DNA of 64,000 bases, taken from positions 1 to 64,000 of the forward strand of contig JAKAFN010000004.1 in NCBI GenBank assembly GCA_021825945.1. The letters run 5' to 3'. Each line of letters opens with the position of its first letter. Positions within the stretch are counted from its first letter, which is position 1. The translations under genes and the position numbers were made by a program. Source of the stretch: Pseudomonadota bacterium (lineage in GTDB: Bacteria; Pseudomonadota; Gammaproteobacteria; Burkholderiales; Burkholderiaceae_F). Shown here piece after piece: positions 27,475 to 36,736 of the stretch. The notes beneath the pieces are model-generated. The model was not told the origin of the DNA. It saw only the letters and a list, made by a program, of their open reading frames with translations, and did not search any database.

Positions 27475-27489
27475 GACATGAGGCCTCGC

Positions 27490-28851
27490 ATGGCGACTGT
27501 TCTCACTCCATCGAAACCGGTTGCGGTAAATCCACTCAAAATGAGTCAGCCGCTCGGGGCTGCATATGCCTTCCTCGGGATGGATCGATGCATGCCGGTA
27601 ATGCACGGATCACAGGGTTGTACGTCGTTCGGACTGGTCCTGCTGGTACGGCATTTTCGCGAGGCGATTCCACTACAAACCACCGCCATGAACGAGGCCA
27701 CCACGATTCTCGGCGGACTGGACAACATCGAAAAGGCGATTCTGAACATTCGCAATCGCGCCAAACCGGACCTCATCGCGATCTGTTCCACCGGGCTGAC
27801 GGAAACCAAGGGAGACGACGTCCATGCCTGGCTCAAGCTCATACGCGAACGGCGTCCCGAAATTTCCGATACGCAAATCGTCTACGTTTCGACGCCCGAC
27901 TATGTCGGGGCGTTTCAGGATGGATGGGCGAACGCCGTTTGCGCACTCATCGATGCCCTGGTGGTGCCGGCGCCACGCCGCGATCCGCAACGGATCAATG
28001 TTCTCCCGGGGAGCCACCTCACGCCCGCGGATATCGGGGAGTTGCGGGACATCATCGAGTCCTTTGACCTGATTCCGGGCTTTCTCCCCGATCTATCGCG
28101 ATCGCTCGACGGGCACATTCCCGACGATTTTTCCCCAACGACGTTGGGCGGAACGACGCTTCGCGATGCGCGCGAAATGGGCTCCGCCGTCGCCACGCTC
28201 GCCATCGGAGAGCAGATGCGCCCCTGTGCCCGCCGGATGCAGGAGCGAACCGGAACCCCGTTCGAATTGTTCGATCGCCTGACCGGCCTGGAGGCGAATG
28301 ATCGATTGTTGTGCTGGCTGTCCGCCATATCCGGAAACCCGGTTCCCGAACGATGGCGCCGACAGCGCAGCCAGTTGCTCGATGCGATGCTCGACTCACA
28401 CTTTTTCCTGGGCGGAAAGAACGTCGCAATCGGCGCGGAGCCGGACCTGCTATGGGGAATGGGCATGCTCCTTGCAGAAATGGGGTGCCACATTTCCTGC
28501 GCCGTCACGACCACCCAGTCTCCGCTCCTGGAACGGATGCCCACCGACGTGGTCCGCATCGGCGACCTCGAAGACCTCGAGGATGGCGCCGCGGGATCCG
28601 ATCTGATGGTCACCCATTCGCATGGACGCCAGGCGGCGAATCGCCTCGGAATTGCGTTTCACCGCTGCGGGCTGCCCATGTTCGACCGCCTTGGGGCCGC
28701 ACACCGATGCATGGTCGGATATCGCGGCACCCGAGAAACCTTGTTCGAGGTCGCGAATCTGCTCCTTGCGGATACGAGCCGCCATGCCGTGAATCCGGGT
28801 ACCTGGAAACTGCCACCCGCAACCCTATCCGCCGTCCGGGACGCAAATTGA
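27490..28851 (+). CDS. nifN: FeMo-co scaffold protein NifN
   Basis: A 453-residue NifK homologue and partner of NifE. It begins MATVLTPSKPVAVNPLKMSQ, as other NifN proteins do; the ATG at 27490 has GAGG eight bases upstream and is preferred to the ATG at 27478. HGSQGCTSFGLVLLVRHFRE and CSTGLTETKGDD are characteristic. Only 15 bases separate it from nifE. Confidence 0.95.
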   Translation: MATVLTPSKPVAVNPLKMSQPLGAAYAFLGMDRCMPVMHGSQGCTSFGLVLLVRHFREAIPLQTTAMNEATTILGGLDNIEKAILNIRNRAKPDLIAICSTGLTETKGDDVHAWLKLIRERRPEISDTQIVYVSTPDYVGAFQDGWANAVCALIDALVVPAPRRDPQRINVLPGSHLTPADIGELRDIIESFDLIPGFLPDLSRSLDGHIPDDFSPTTLGGTTLRDAREMGSAVATLAIGEQMRPCARRMQERTGTPFELFDRLTGLEANDRLLCWLSAISGNPVPERWRRQRSQLLDAMLDSHFFLGGKNVAIGAEPDLLWGMGMLLAEMGCHISCAVTTTQSPLLERMPTDVVRIGDLEDLEDGAAGSDLMVTHSHGRQAANRLGIAFHRCGLPMFDRLGAAHRCMVGYRGTRETLFEVANLLLADTSRHAVNPGTWKLPPATLSAVRDAN

Positions 28852-28867
28852 CTGGAGAACACCACTG

Positions 28868-29272
28868 ATGAAAGTCGCCTTTGCAACGCAGGATCGCCAG
28901 CGCGTCGACGCGCATTTCGGGTGGGCGAAAAACATCGCCGTCTACGAAGTACGCCCCGACGGGTATGACTACGTAAATACGTTTACATTCGACGGCGACC
29001 TGCAGGAAGATGGCAACGAGGACAAACTGGCGCCGAAGATCGATGTCATCCGCGATTGCGCGATCGTCTACGTGGCTGCCATCGGCGGATCGGGAGCCGC
29101 GCGCGTGGTTGCCGCGAAGGTTCACCCCGTCAAAGTTCCGGAACCGGAACCAATTCTCGACATTCTCGACCGCCTGATCCCGGTTCTCCGGGGTACACCG
29201 CCCCCATGGCTGCGAAAAGCCATGATGAAGGGACGCGAGCGGTCATTCGATTTCGAAAGCGAAGGGGAGTAA
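28868..29272 (+). CDS. nifX: Nitrogenase cofactor carrier NifX
   Basis: A 134-residue protein of the NifX/NafY/NifB-C fold: [24 protein letters not shown] and a conserved [19 protein letters not shown]. NifX binds NifB-co and the VK-cluster and shuttles them between NifB and NifEN. Follows nifN by 16 bases. Confidence 0.93.
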   Translation: MKVAFATQDRQRVDAHFGWAKNIAVYEVRPDGYDYVNTFTFDGDLQEDGNEDKLAPKIDVIRDCAIVYVAAIGGSGAARVVAAKVHPVKVPEPEPILDILDRLIPVLRGTPPPWLRKAMMKGRERSFDFESEGE

Positions 29273-29273
29273 C

Positions 29274-29753
29274 GTGACCATTCAATCGGTAGCGCACATC
29301 GATCGCAAGTCGGATCTTCCGGAATCGGCATTCATGCAGGAGCTGGTGAAACAGTGGCGGGCTCAGGATACCAATGGCACCTGGGATCGGAAAACGGACC
29401 TCGACCTGTTGCGGCCATACATCGTCACCAAGGAGCAACGGCGCGAAATTCCGATCATCGGGGATCCGGACCCGGAGATGTTGTGGCGAGTGGAACTCTT
29501 CTTCAACGCCGTCGGACTGGCGATCGAGCGCCGGACAGGGGTGATGGTCTCGCCGATGATGAAAATGCATCACGAGGGATTTGGTCGCATGGTTTTGCTA
29601 GCCGGTCGTCTGGTCGTGGTCAACAAACAACTGCGGGACGTACACCGTTTCGGATTCGAGAGCATGGCAGCACTTTCCTTAGAGGGAACGAAGTTCGTCG
29701 AGGCCGGCGTGAAAATGATCGACGAATTTCCCGACGTGGCGAAATTCGGGTAA
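29274..29753 (+). CDS. NifX-associated protein (DUF269)
   Basis: A 159-residue protein of the NifX-associated family. [20 protein letters not shown] and the histidine-containing [11 protein letters not shown] are typical. Its role is not established, but it is almost always next to nifX. It starts with GTG at 29274, one base after the nifX stop, so translation is probably coupled. Confidence 0.92.
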   Translation: MTIQSVAHIDRKSDLPESAFMQELVKQWRAQDTNGTWDRKTDLDLLRPYIVTKEQRREIPIIGDPDPEMLWRVELFFNAVGLAIERRTGVMVSPMMKMHHEGFGRMVLLAGRLVVVNKQLRDVHRFGFESMAALSLEGTKFVEAGVKMIDEFPDVAKFG

Positions 29754-29765
29754 ATGGAGATCCCA

Positions 29766-29969
29766 ATGACCCCCGAATCACTGCAAGAACTCAAGGCGCG
29801 CGCGAGGAAGCTATCGGCCCGTGCGATGCAATGCAAGATGGAGTTGCATGATCTCTCGGAAGAGCTTCCCGTGAACTGGGAGCGGATTCTCGACGTCGCG
29901 CAACGTACCCACGACGCCTTCTCTGCGCTCCAGGAAGCCCGCACGCGCATTGCCCAGTCGGGAGATTGA
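29766..29969 (+). CDS. CCE_0567 family small coiled-coil protein
   Basis: A 67-residue helical protein (LKARARKLSARAMQCKMELH, then LPVNWERILDVAQRT) of the nif-linked CCE_0567 family, which forms small helical bundles. ATG 29766 is preferred to ATG 29754 because GGAG lies eight bases upstream. Function unknown; nearly always sits between DUF269 and fdxB. Confidence 0.85.
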   Translation: MTPESLQELKARARKLSARAMQCKMELHDLSEELPVNWERILDVAQRTHDAFSALQEARTRIAQSGD

Positions 29970-29973
29970 CACC

Positions 29974-30282
29974 ATGGCGGAATTCACAGTCGTTCTGCCG
30001 AGTGGCAGATCCTGGACGCCGCGCTACGCACAATCGATCAACGAGTCGAAATGCATCGGATGCGGGCGATGTTTCCGCGTGTGCGGTCGTGAGGTTCTGC
30101 AACTCGTCGGCGTGGACGAGGAGGGAAAACGAATCGCGGTATCGGCGGATCCGGACGACGACGATGCCGAGTACGAAAAAAAGGTCATGACCATCGTCAA
30201 CCCGGAAAATTGCGTGGGGTGCGAGGCCTGCATGCGGATCTGTCCGAAGAAGTGCTACACGCACGCGCCGGCCGAAGCCTAG
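29974..30282 (+). CDS. fdxB: Nif-specific ferredoxin III (FdxB)
   Basis: A 102-residue 2[4Fe-4S] ferredoxin with CIGCGRCFRVC and CVGCEACMRICPKKC, separated by a 40-residue acidic insertion, the layout of the FdxB family. Likely a low-potential donor in nitrogenase function or FeMo-co synthesis. Last gene of the nifEN run, ending 26 bases from the convergent psiE end; no obvious terminator hairpin lies between. Confidence 0.93.
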   Translation: MAEFTVVLPSGRSWTPRYAQSINESKCIGCGRCFRVCGREVLQLVGVDEEGKRIAVSADPDDDDAEYEKKVMTIVNPENCVGCEACMRICPKKCYTHAPAEA

Positions 30283-30308
30283 CGGCAGATCGCGACGGAA
30301 ACGACGCA

Positions 30309-30773
30309 TCACCCTCCGGATTTCGATGATGACGCCGTTTCGCTTTTTCTCCGGACGCCCCAGCCCAGAGCCAACCGTGCGGCGCAGAAGACGATAAACA
30401 CCATCAGTTGCCCGGCAAGATGCGTCTGCGCGTTGTCATACAAGGTCACGAGGATTTCTCGAACGACGAAAACCAGGCCTGCGTCAATAAGAATCGTCAC
30501 CTGAAAGTATTGCTTCACTTCCATTTTCAGGAACATCCGGATGAGTTCCATGATGACCAGGATATTCAGGACATTGAGCACCACGGCACGGGTATCGTGC
30601 AGCGTCCCGCGATTCAGATGCAACAAATCCTGCACCGTGGCTCCCAAGATCATCACCGCCACGATGATAAGCACGGCGGCCAGGATGAGCGAGGATGCGT
30701 CGACCACGAACTCCATCTTTCGCGATAGCGATTCGAGCGTCATATGCTTCACTTCGGCCACGTTTTCGGTCAT
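30309..30773 (-). CDS. PsiE family inner-membrane protein
   Basis: A 154-residue protein with four hydrophobic segments (about 26-48, 63-82, 88-108, 120-138), matching the phosphate-starvation-inducible PsiE family (VLNVLNILVIMELIRMFLK is typical). Start at 30773 has GGAGGG upstream; longer frames add residues not seen in the family. It is 102 bases downstream of nifQ on the same strand, so it may be the last gene of the nifV operon. PsiE function is unknown. Confidence 0.8.
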   Translation of the reverse strand: MTENVAEVKHMTLESLSRKMEFVVDASSLILAAVLIIVAVMILGATVQDLLHLNRGTLHDTRAVVLNVLNILVIMELIRMFLKMEVKQYFQVTILIDAGLVFVVREILVTLYDNAQTHLAGQLMVFIVFCAARLALGWGVRRKSETASSSKSGG

Positions 30774-30875
30774 CTTCTCCCTCCGAGATTCCTCCCGTGG
30801 TACGGCACCGCAAAAACCGGAAAGTTCCACCGGCATGAGAAATTCGCGACGAAGATGTCTCACCGAGAGGGCGTT

Positions 30876-31448
30876 TTAGTTTTCGCCGGCGGCTGTCCGC
30901 ACGTTTGTTTCCTCGACGCCAAAGCATGCGGCATAGTCCATGCAATCGGCGCAACGTGGCGCGCGGCAGGCGTGGATTCCCGCTCGTTCACACAATTTCC
31001 GGTAAAGATATTTCTTCCAACGCATGTTCCCGGTGTTTCCCGATGCCAATACCGGGAAGTAGAGCGCAAAGAGACTCGATAGCACGGCACGGCTCGGAAG
31101 CCCCATTTCGACCCAGAGATGCCCTTCGGCCATTGCCGCCGAGGCGACACAATGGGAAAGCCAGTCCTTCGCTTCGTCAATCGGAGTGCAGTGCTCGATC
31201 AACAGCGAAAGAATGTCCTCGAACTCGTCCGCGATGGTCGACGTCGGTACCGGGGCGGCGTTCCGCAAGGAAACGCCGGGAAAGCACGTCCGCATCAGGC
31301 GCTGGAATCGTTCCTCCGGGAGTCCGCGGATGAGCGGACTCCGGTTCAATTCGATCGCTCGGGCAATCGTGCCTGCGAAGGCAATGGTGCGCAGGTCGCC
31401 GGGAAATCGACTGACCCGCAATAATTCGGAGGTGCACCTCCCGAACAC
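30876..31448 (-). CDS. nifQ: Molybdenum donor protein NifQ
   Basis: A 190-residue NifQ with the C-terminal cluster motif CRAPRCADCMDYAACF (CX4CX2CX5C), which holds an Fe-Mo-S cluster that supplies molybdenum to NifEN/NifH. The GTG at 31448 has GAGG five bases upstream and lies seven bases after the fixX stop; an in-frame GTG at 31487 lacks a ribosome site and overlaps fixX. Together with modABC it links molybdate uptake with FeMo-co synthesis. Confidence 0.88.
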   Translation of the reverse strand: MFGRCTSELLRVSRFPGDLRTIAFAGTIARAIELNRSPLIRGLPEERFQRLMRTCFPGVSLRNAAPVPTSTIADEFEDILSLLIEHCTPIDEAKDWLSHCVASAAMAEGHLWVEMGLPSRAVLSSLFALYFPVLASGNTGNMRWKKYLYRKLCERAGIHACRAPRCADCMDYAACFGVEETNVRTAAGEN

Positions 31449-31455
31449 GACGGCC

Positions 31456-31749
31456 TCATCCGAACTTGAAGAGAATTCCGTAGCCACCCCGTGGATATGC
31501 CCACGCGATGTTGCGATGCTCCTCGCAGATGATCCGGCAGGTTCCGCACTCGAGACATCCGTCGGTGATCAGTACCACGCGCCCGTTTCCCTCACGGGTG
31601 TAGCACCCAGCCGGGCAGCAGACGGTACATTGCTGATCCCGACACGAGTCGGCGCAAAGGGTGGGATCGACGATTCCGATGTGCGGCCGACCGGCGTCGA
31701 CGCGGTATCGGTTCTGAAACAACTTTTCCTCGACGCGCAGGCCACTCAT
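31456..31749 (-). CDS. fixX: Ferredoxin-like protein FixX
   Basis: A 97-residue FixX with cysteines in [15 protein letters not shown] and a [4Fe-4S] motif [11 protein letters not shown], ending ILFKFG. It is the ferredoxin subunit of the FixABCX electron-bifurcating complex. Its ATG overlaps the fixC stop (ATGA); GGAGGG is upstream. Confidence 0.93.
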   Translation of the reverse strand: MSGLRVEEKLFQNRYRVDAGRPHIGIVDPTLCADSCRDQQCTVCCPAGCYTREGNGRVVLITDGCLECGTCRIICEEHRNIAWAYPRGGYGILFKFG

Positions 31750-33044
31750 TCGAACGCCCTCCAAATCTTGTACGCATCACCCATCATTCCCAAAATGGAA
31801 CGCCGCGAGCGAAGTTCTTTCCGAACCTGCCGCTCCTTGGATTTCTTGTCGGAACCATCGACATGAAGCAACGTATGAGCCGCGTCGCTGAGCATCTCCG
31901 GATAGTCGGTGAAGAAATGAGGGTTGCCGTGCAGAACCTCAGGCATATTGCGGTATTTCTTCAGATCTTTCATCACGAAGCTTTCGTCGAGCTTGGATCG
32001 GTAGCGCAAGAGATTCTCGGCCGAATACGGCTTTCCTTCCTGCGCGAGTTCGATCACCGTCTCGGCAGCGAGTCGGCCACTGGTCATTGCGAGATTCGAC
32101 CCCTCGCGATGAACCGAATTGACCAGCATCGCTGCATCGCCCACGACCATCCAGCCGTCTCCGGAAAGCTGCGGAATCGCCTTGTATCCACCCTCCGGAA
32201 TGAGATGGGCACAGTATTCCTTCATCTCCCCTCCCGCGAGCAACGGCGAAATCGCCGGATGCGACTTCATCTGGTCCAGAAGGTCGTAGGGGGAAATTTT
32301 CTGTTTCTTGAAATCGGATAGAAGACACCCCACGCCGACCGTGATCGATTCCTTGTTGGTGTATAGGAATCCGGTTCCCGCCATTCCGCGCGTGATCTTT
32401 CCCATCATCTCGATGACCACGCCTGCGTCGCCCGACACATTGAACCGGCTTTCCACCGTTTCCTGGGGAAGGAAGTGGATTTCCTTGACGGCGAGCGCCA
32501 CTTCCGCCGGCTTCAGCTCCGGCCGGAAACCGGCCTTGCGCGCCAGAGCCGAGTTCACGCCGTCCGCGAGAATCACGACGTCGGCGTATACCGTTCCGCC
32601 CGTGCGATCCGTCTGGACGCCGATCACCCGCCCGTTATCCAGAAGGAGATCCTGTACCGTGGTTTCGCAGATCAGCAACGCGCCTGCCCGCTGCACCCTT
32701 TCCGAAAACCATTTGTCGAACTGGGCGCGGATGATCGTGTAGCGATTGTAGGGGGGACGGTTGAACCGATCGGATCGATAGTGCGATCCGACAAATGACT
32801 CGTCGTCGAGTACCCACATGCGCTGCTCGATGATGTGCCGCTCGAGCGGAGCGTCGTCGCGGAAGTCCGGGATGATGCGTTCCAGTGCATCGGAATAGAG
32901 GATCGCCCCCTGCACGTTCTTCGACCCCGGCGTCTCCCCGCGCTCGAGTTGAAGAACTTGCATTCCGGCTTTCGCCAGGGTATACGCCGCCGCGTTTCCG
33001 GACGGTCCCCCCCCGACTACGATGACATCGAATTTCGTCGCCAT
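31746..33044 (-). CDS. fixC: FixC, ETF-quinone oxidoreductase-like subunit
   Basis: A 432-residue flavoprotein with an N-terminal FAD motif [11 protein letters not shown] (about 9-19) and the C-terminal [18 protein letters not shown]. In FixABCX it receives electrons from bifurcation and passes them to quinone while FixX reduces ferredoxin/flavodoxin for nitrogenase. ATG 33044 gives the usual N-terminus [13 protein letters not shown]. Confidence 0.95.
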   Translation of the reverse strand: MATKFDVIVVGGGPSGNAAAYTLAKAGMQVLQLERGETPGSKNVQGAILYSDALERIIPDFRDDAPLERHIIEQRMWVLDDESFVGSHYRSDRFNRPPYNRYTIIRAQFDKWFSERVQRAGALLICETTVQDLLLDNGRVIGVQTDRTGGTVYADVVILADGVNSALARKAGFRPELKPAEVALAVKEIHFLPQETVESRFNVSGDAGVVIEMMGKITRGMAGTGFLYTNKESITVGVGCLLSDFKKQKISPYDLLDQMKSHPAISPLLAGGEMKEYCAHLIPEGGYKAIPQLSGDGWMVVGDAAMLVNSVHREGSNLAMTSGRLAAETVIELAQEGKPYSAENLLRYRSKLDESFVMKDLKKYRNMPEVLHGNPHFFTDYPEMLSDAAHTLLHVDGSDKKSKERQVRKELRSRRSILGMMGDAYKIWRAFE

Positions 33045-33057
33045 GAATCGTTCTCCC

Positions 33058-34152
33058 TCAAACCGCAATCTTCGCGACCGAAAACTGCTGGCGAAACGCC
33101 TCGGTCAACGCCGGTAGAACCGTCATGGCATTGCCGACGATCCCGTATGTTGCAAAATCGAAGATCGGTGCATTCGGATCGCTGTTGATCGCAACGATCA
33201 CGTCCGAACCTTCCATGCCGACCCGGTGCTGCACGGCCCCCGAGATACCCGCCGCGATATACAGTTTCGGTCGAACGGTTTTTCCCGACTGGCCAACCTG
33301 CCGATCGGCCTCGACCCAACCCGCCTGGACGACCGGACGGGACGCCCCGACCTCCGCACCGAGCGTCATCGCCAAATTCCAGATCAACTGGAAGTTGTCG
33401 GCGTTCTTCATGCCGCGACCGCCGGCGACGATGACATCCGCAAACGACAATTGCGGTTTTCCTTGCAGGTCGTCGGGAATGTAGTCGAGCACTTTCGTCA
33501 CGATCTGTGATTCGACCAAACCCAGCGGATGGTCGATCACCGTGCCGTTGCGCGAAGAATCACGATCGGGCATCGCCATCACCCGAGGCCGAACCGTCGC
33601 CATCTGCGGACGATAATTGAGCGTAAGAATGGTGCACAGGAGACTGCCGCCGAACGTTGGCCGGGAAGCCGCAAGACTACGATTTTCGGTGTCGATCGCA
33701 AGATCGGTGCAGTCTGCGGTCAGCCCGGTTCGGAGCGTGGTCGCAACGCTTCCCGCGAGATCGCGCCCTTGCGTCGTCGCCCCCAGCAAGAGGATTTCCG
33801 GCTGGTAGCGCTCCACGAGATCGGTAAGCCCTTTTGTGAACGGCTGGTTGCGATAGGTCGCGAGTACCGGATCCTCGATCCGATAACAAATGTCGGCGCC
33901 ATGGTAGAACGCCTCGTCGCAGAAGCGATGGGTTTCGGCTCCGGGGGCGCCGAGCACGACTCCCGCTAACACGACCCCGAGCCGGTCGGCGAGCTTTCGA
34001 CCTTCTCCGAGGAGTTCCCACGATACCGGATGGACTTCCCCACGCTCGTGTTCCACGAAAACCCATACGCCCTGATATGCCTTGAGGCGATCGTCGAGTT
34101 CGAATTTCCCTTTTGCACGGCGAACCGGAGTTTTTTCCGCATTCACGATCAT
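33058..34152 (-). CDS. fixB: FixB, electron transfer flavoprotein alpha-like subunit
   Basis: A 364-residue ETF-alpha homologue. The C-terminal FAD-binding part shows [35 protein letters not shown] and [20 protein letters not shown]. Partner of FixA in the bifurcating complex. The N-terminus has a short basic extension (about 20 residues) typical of FixB. Six bases separate it from fixA. Confidence 0.95.
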   Translation of the reverse strand: MIVNAEKTPVRRAKGKFELDDRLKAYQGVWVFVEHERGEVHPVSWELLGEGRKLADRLGVVLAGVVLGAPGAETHRFCDEAFYHGADICYRIEDPVLATYRNQPFTKGLTDLVERYQPEILLLGATTQGRDLAGSVATTLRTGLTADCTDLAIDTENRSLAASRPTFGGSLLCTILTLNYRPQMATVRPRVMAMPDRDSSRNGTVIDHPLGLVESQIVTKVLDYIPDDLQGKPQLSFADVIVAGGRGMKNADNFQLIWNLAMTLGAEVGASRPVVQAGWVEADRQVGQSGKTVRPKLYIAAGISGAVQHRVGMEGSDVIVAINSDPNAPIFDFATYGIVGNAMTVLPALTEAFRQQFSVAKIAV

Positions 34153-34158
34153 CTCCTT

Positions 34159-35007
34159 TCAGTGATTCGCGCGATGCGAGAGCGATTCGGCAAGCTTCGG
34201 GTATTGCGTCACGATTCGCGCCACCAACGTCATTGCGAGGTCGCGCGGCGCATCGCCGTCGGCCTGGATCATTTGGGCCCGGGTCGCCCGCGGTTGCGGA
34301 GCAAAGACCTTGCTCACTACGGTCGGGGAACCTTTCAAGCCGATCTTGCTTACGTCCTCGATGCCGGCGGCAACGCGATCCCACGTCGGAACCTGGTAGC
34401 GCGCGGCGCGAAACATGTTGTCCATGGTCGCGAAGCGCATTTCATTGGATCCCTCCAGCATCGTGATCAGACACGGAAGTTTCGTTCGCAACACCTCCAC
34501 CCCCCCCTCCGAACGCCGCTCGACGTCGATCGTACGGGACGAGACGTCGAGCCCGCGAATCTTCGACACATAGGTCAGAAGCTGAAGGTTCATGCGCTTG
34601 GCGATGCCAGGTCCGACCTGTGCCGTATCCCCGTCGATGGTCTGCTTGCCGGTGAACACCACATCGACCGCATGTTTTTCGTGAATCCGGGAGATTGCCG
34701 AGGCGAGGGCGAAGGACGTCGCAAGCGTATCGGCGCCGGCAAAGGCACGATCCGTTACCAGAATGGCATCATCGGCACCGAAGGAAATGCACTTTCGCAA
34801 CGCGGCCTCCGCCTGCGGCGGACCCATCGTGATGACGGTGACGCGTCCACCATGTTCGTCCTTGAGTCGCATGGCTTCCTCCAGCGAAAACAAGTCGTAT
34901 GGATTGACGATCGCCGGAACCCCCTGGCGCATGATGGTGTTGGTGACCGGATGTACCCGAATCTGCGCGCTGTCGGGAACCTGTTTTATGCAGACGACGA
35001 TATGCAT
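34159..35007 (-). CDS. fixA: FixA, electron transfer flavoprotein beta-like subunit
   Basis: A 282-residue ETF-beta homologue beginning MHIVVCIKQVPDSAQIRVHP and containing VFTGKQTIDGDTAQVGP, the AMP/FAD-binding segment of FixA. It takes electrons from NADH. The 5' end of the gene lies 14 bases after the nifW stop, so nifV-nifW-fixABCX is one transcription unit. Confidence 0.95.
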   Translation of the reverse strand: MHIVVCIKQVPDSAQIRVHPVTNTIMRQGVPAIVNPYDLFSLEEAMRLKDEHGGRVTVITMGPPQAEAALRKCISFGADDAILVTDRAFAGADTLATSFALASAISRIHEKHAVDVVFTGKQTIDGDTAQVGPGIAKRMNLQLLTYVSKIRGLDVSSRTIDVERRSEGGVEVLRTKLPCLITMLEGSNEMRFATMDNMFRAARYQVPTWDRVAAGIEDVSKIGLKGSPTVVSKVFAPQPRATRAQMIQADGDAPRDLAMTLVARIVTQYPKLAESLSHRANH

Positions 35008-35021
35008 GGCGAGATACCGGT

Positions 35022-35393
35022 TCACGACGACTTTGTCCGAGACGGAAGGGTGGCAGACAGCTTGGCGAAGGAAAAACGCGGCCCCTCCGCGTCCTGGAAT
35101 ACCTTGAAGACCTTTTCTGTGGCAGCGTCGGAAACGACGAAATCGTCGTATGCCCGTTGCAGCAGGGATCGATATCGATCTCGCGCCGGATCTTCGGAAA
35201 GCGTTTCGATATGAGACCGATCGCGTTCGAGATATTGGTGCCACCGCTTCAGGATATGGAGTCGATTGACATGTATGACCTCCTGGTCATAGCGGATTCC
35301 GAAGAAGTCCAGAAACTCCTCCGCTGCCGAAAATTCGGTCAGTTCGTCCTCGATCATTGCCATGGCCTGGGTCATTGCGATTTCTCTGCGCAT
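35022..35393 (-). CDS. nifW: Nitrogenase-stabilising/protective protein NifW
   Basis: A 123-residue NifW with the family core LTEFSAAEEFLDFFGIRYD and VNRLHILKRWHQYL. NifW binds the MoFe protein and protects it from oxygen or helps FeMo-co insertion. ATG 35393 has GGAGGG six bases upstream; the gene overlaps the nifV end by 22 bases. Confidence 0.92.
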   Translation of the reverse strand: MRREIAMTQAMAMIEDELTEFSAAEEFLDFFGIRYDQEVIHVNRLHILKRWHQYLERDRSHIETLSEDPARDRYRSLLQRAYDDFVVSDAATEKVFKVFQDAEGPRFSFAKLSATLPSRTKSS

Positions 35394-36505
35394 GGAGTTC
35401 CCTCCAAATAGAAGCGTTTCAGTTCGGACGCCGTGGGTGCACGCTTGGTGGCAACCGCGTGCCCCCGGATCCGCTCCAAGAGCCGGGTGACTTCGGCGTT
35501 GCTCGACAGCGTCACGCCGATCCGTGCGTAGGCATCGATCACACTTTTGGATCCCGAGTGTTTCCCCAGACGGGTACGGTGTCTGCGTCCGACGTCCGCG
35601 GGATCGAACCCTTGATAATTTCGGGGATCCTTGTACAGCCCGTCGACATGAATGCCGGCTTCATGGGTAAATGCGGCCTTGCCTACGATGCTCTTGTTGG
35701 CGGCAACCGTTCGGCCCGAAGCCTGCTCCACCAGACGGGACATCCTTGGGAAGTAGTGGGGATCGACCGACGTTTTCATGCCGTAGATCTGTCGCAACCC
35801 CATTACCACCTCCTCCAAGGCGGCGTTTCCCGCGCGCTCCCCCAGTCCGTTGACGGTGGTGTTGGCATGCGTTGCACCCGCGGCGATGGCGGCAAGCGTG
35901 TTGGCGGTTGCCAGTCCGAGATCGTCGTGCGCGTGAATTTCCAGGTCGAGATCACACGCGGTTCGCAGACGTCGGATTCGTTCCCAGGTATGGAACGGAT
36001 CGAGGATTCCCAACGTGTCGGCGAACCGGAACCGGGAGGCTCCGCTCTGCTGCGCAACATCGCAACAGCGGCAGAGGAAATCCATGTCGGCACGGGAGGC
36101 ATCCTCGGCACCGACGCCAACCTCGAAGCCGAGATCCGCGGCCCGGGGAACCAACTCCCGGATTTGCGCCAACACCCAGTCGCGCGAACGCCGCAACTTG
36201 CATTCGATCTGCAGATCCGATACGGAAATCGAAAGATGAATGCGGTCGGCACCGCAGCGCGCCGCCGATTCCAGGTCCGGTCGGCACATGCGGCCCCATA
36301 CCGTGGTCAGCACCGGAAGGCGCAACGCGACAATGGCGCGGATTCCTTCTATCTCGACGGTTCCCATGGCGGGAATCCCGATTTCGAGTTCCGGCACACC
36401 CGCCTCGGCAAGCGCGCGGGCGATCGCGATTTTTTCGTCAATGGTGAACGCGACGCCGGCTGTCTGTTCACCATCCCGCAAGGTCGTATCGTGGATCGTA
36501 ATCAT
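35372..36505 (-). CDS. nifV: Homocitrate synthase
   Basis: A 377-residue DRE-TIM metallolyase that makes homocitrate, the organic ligand of FeMo-co. It starts MITIHDTTLRDGEQTAGVAF, where the DTTLRDGEQ metal/catalytic motif is at residues 5-13; HAHDDLGLATANT and NGLGERAGNAALEE are also present. Having nifV is consistent with free-living nitrogen fixation. First gene of the nifV-W-fixABCX-nifQ operon with a clear sigma-54 promoter and NifA site upstream. Confidence 0.95.
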   Translation of the reverse strand: MITIHDTTLRDGEQTAGVAFTIDEKIAIARALAEAGVPELEIGIPAMGTVEIEGIRAIVALRLPVLTTVWGRMCRPDLESAARCGADRIHLSISVSDLQIECKLRRSRDWVLAQIRELVPRAADLGFEVGVGAEDASRADMDFLCRCCDVAQQSGASRFRFADTLGILDPFHTWERIRRLRTACDLDLEIHAHDDLGLATANTLAAIAAGATHANTTVNGLGERAGNAALEEVVMGLRQIYGMKTSVDPHYFPRMSRLVEQASGRTVAANKSIVGKAAFTHEAGIHVDGLYKDPRNYQGFDPADVGRRHRTRLGKHSGSKSVIDAYARIGVTLSSNAEVTRLLERIRGHAVATKRAPTASELKRFYLEGTPCAEKSQ

Positions 36506-36583
36506 GTCGTGCGCGCGCTCCTGAGATCCGTGGGGAAATCCCGCATTGCGACGGAAACCACCGGTTTCTACGGAGGAATCCCT

Positions 36584-36599
36584 CGCAAAGGGCGTGCCA
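36584..36599 (-). promoter_or_regulatory. Sigma-54 promoter of the nifV operon
   Basis: On the minus strand TGGCACGCCCTTTGCG, a full -24 box and all but the last base of the -12 box. Predicted start near 36572, about 67 bases before nifV. Confidence 0.85.
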
Positions 36600-36704
36600 A
36601 GAGAAATGACGCCATTTTTCCCAGGAAAAACATCCGGCTTGCCAGGGAATACCGAATGGGCCTGCACCGAGATGGTTCTCGGCGGTATGTTTTGTTACGC
36701 GGAT

Positions 36705-36720
36705 TGTCCGGTTTGATACA
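36705..36720. promoter_or_regulatory. NifA site upstream of nifV
   Basis: TGTCCGGTTTGATACA, TGT-N10-ACA, centred about 140 bases upstream of the predicted nifV transcript start; it lies in the 231-base gap between nifV and the end of the GGDEF-EAL gene. Confidence 0.7.
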
Positions 36721-36736
36721 GGGGAAGGAGACGCGA

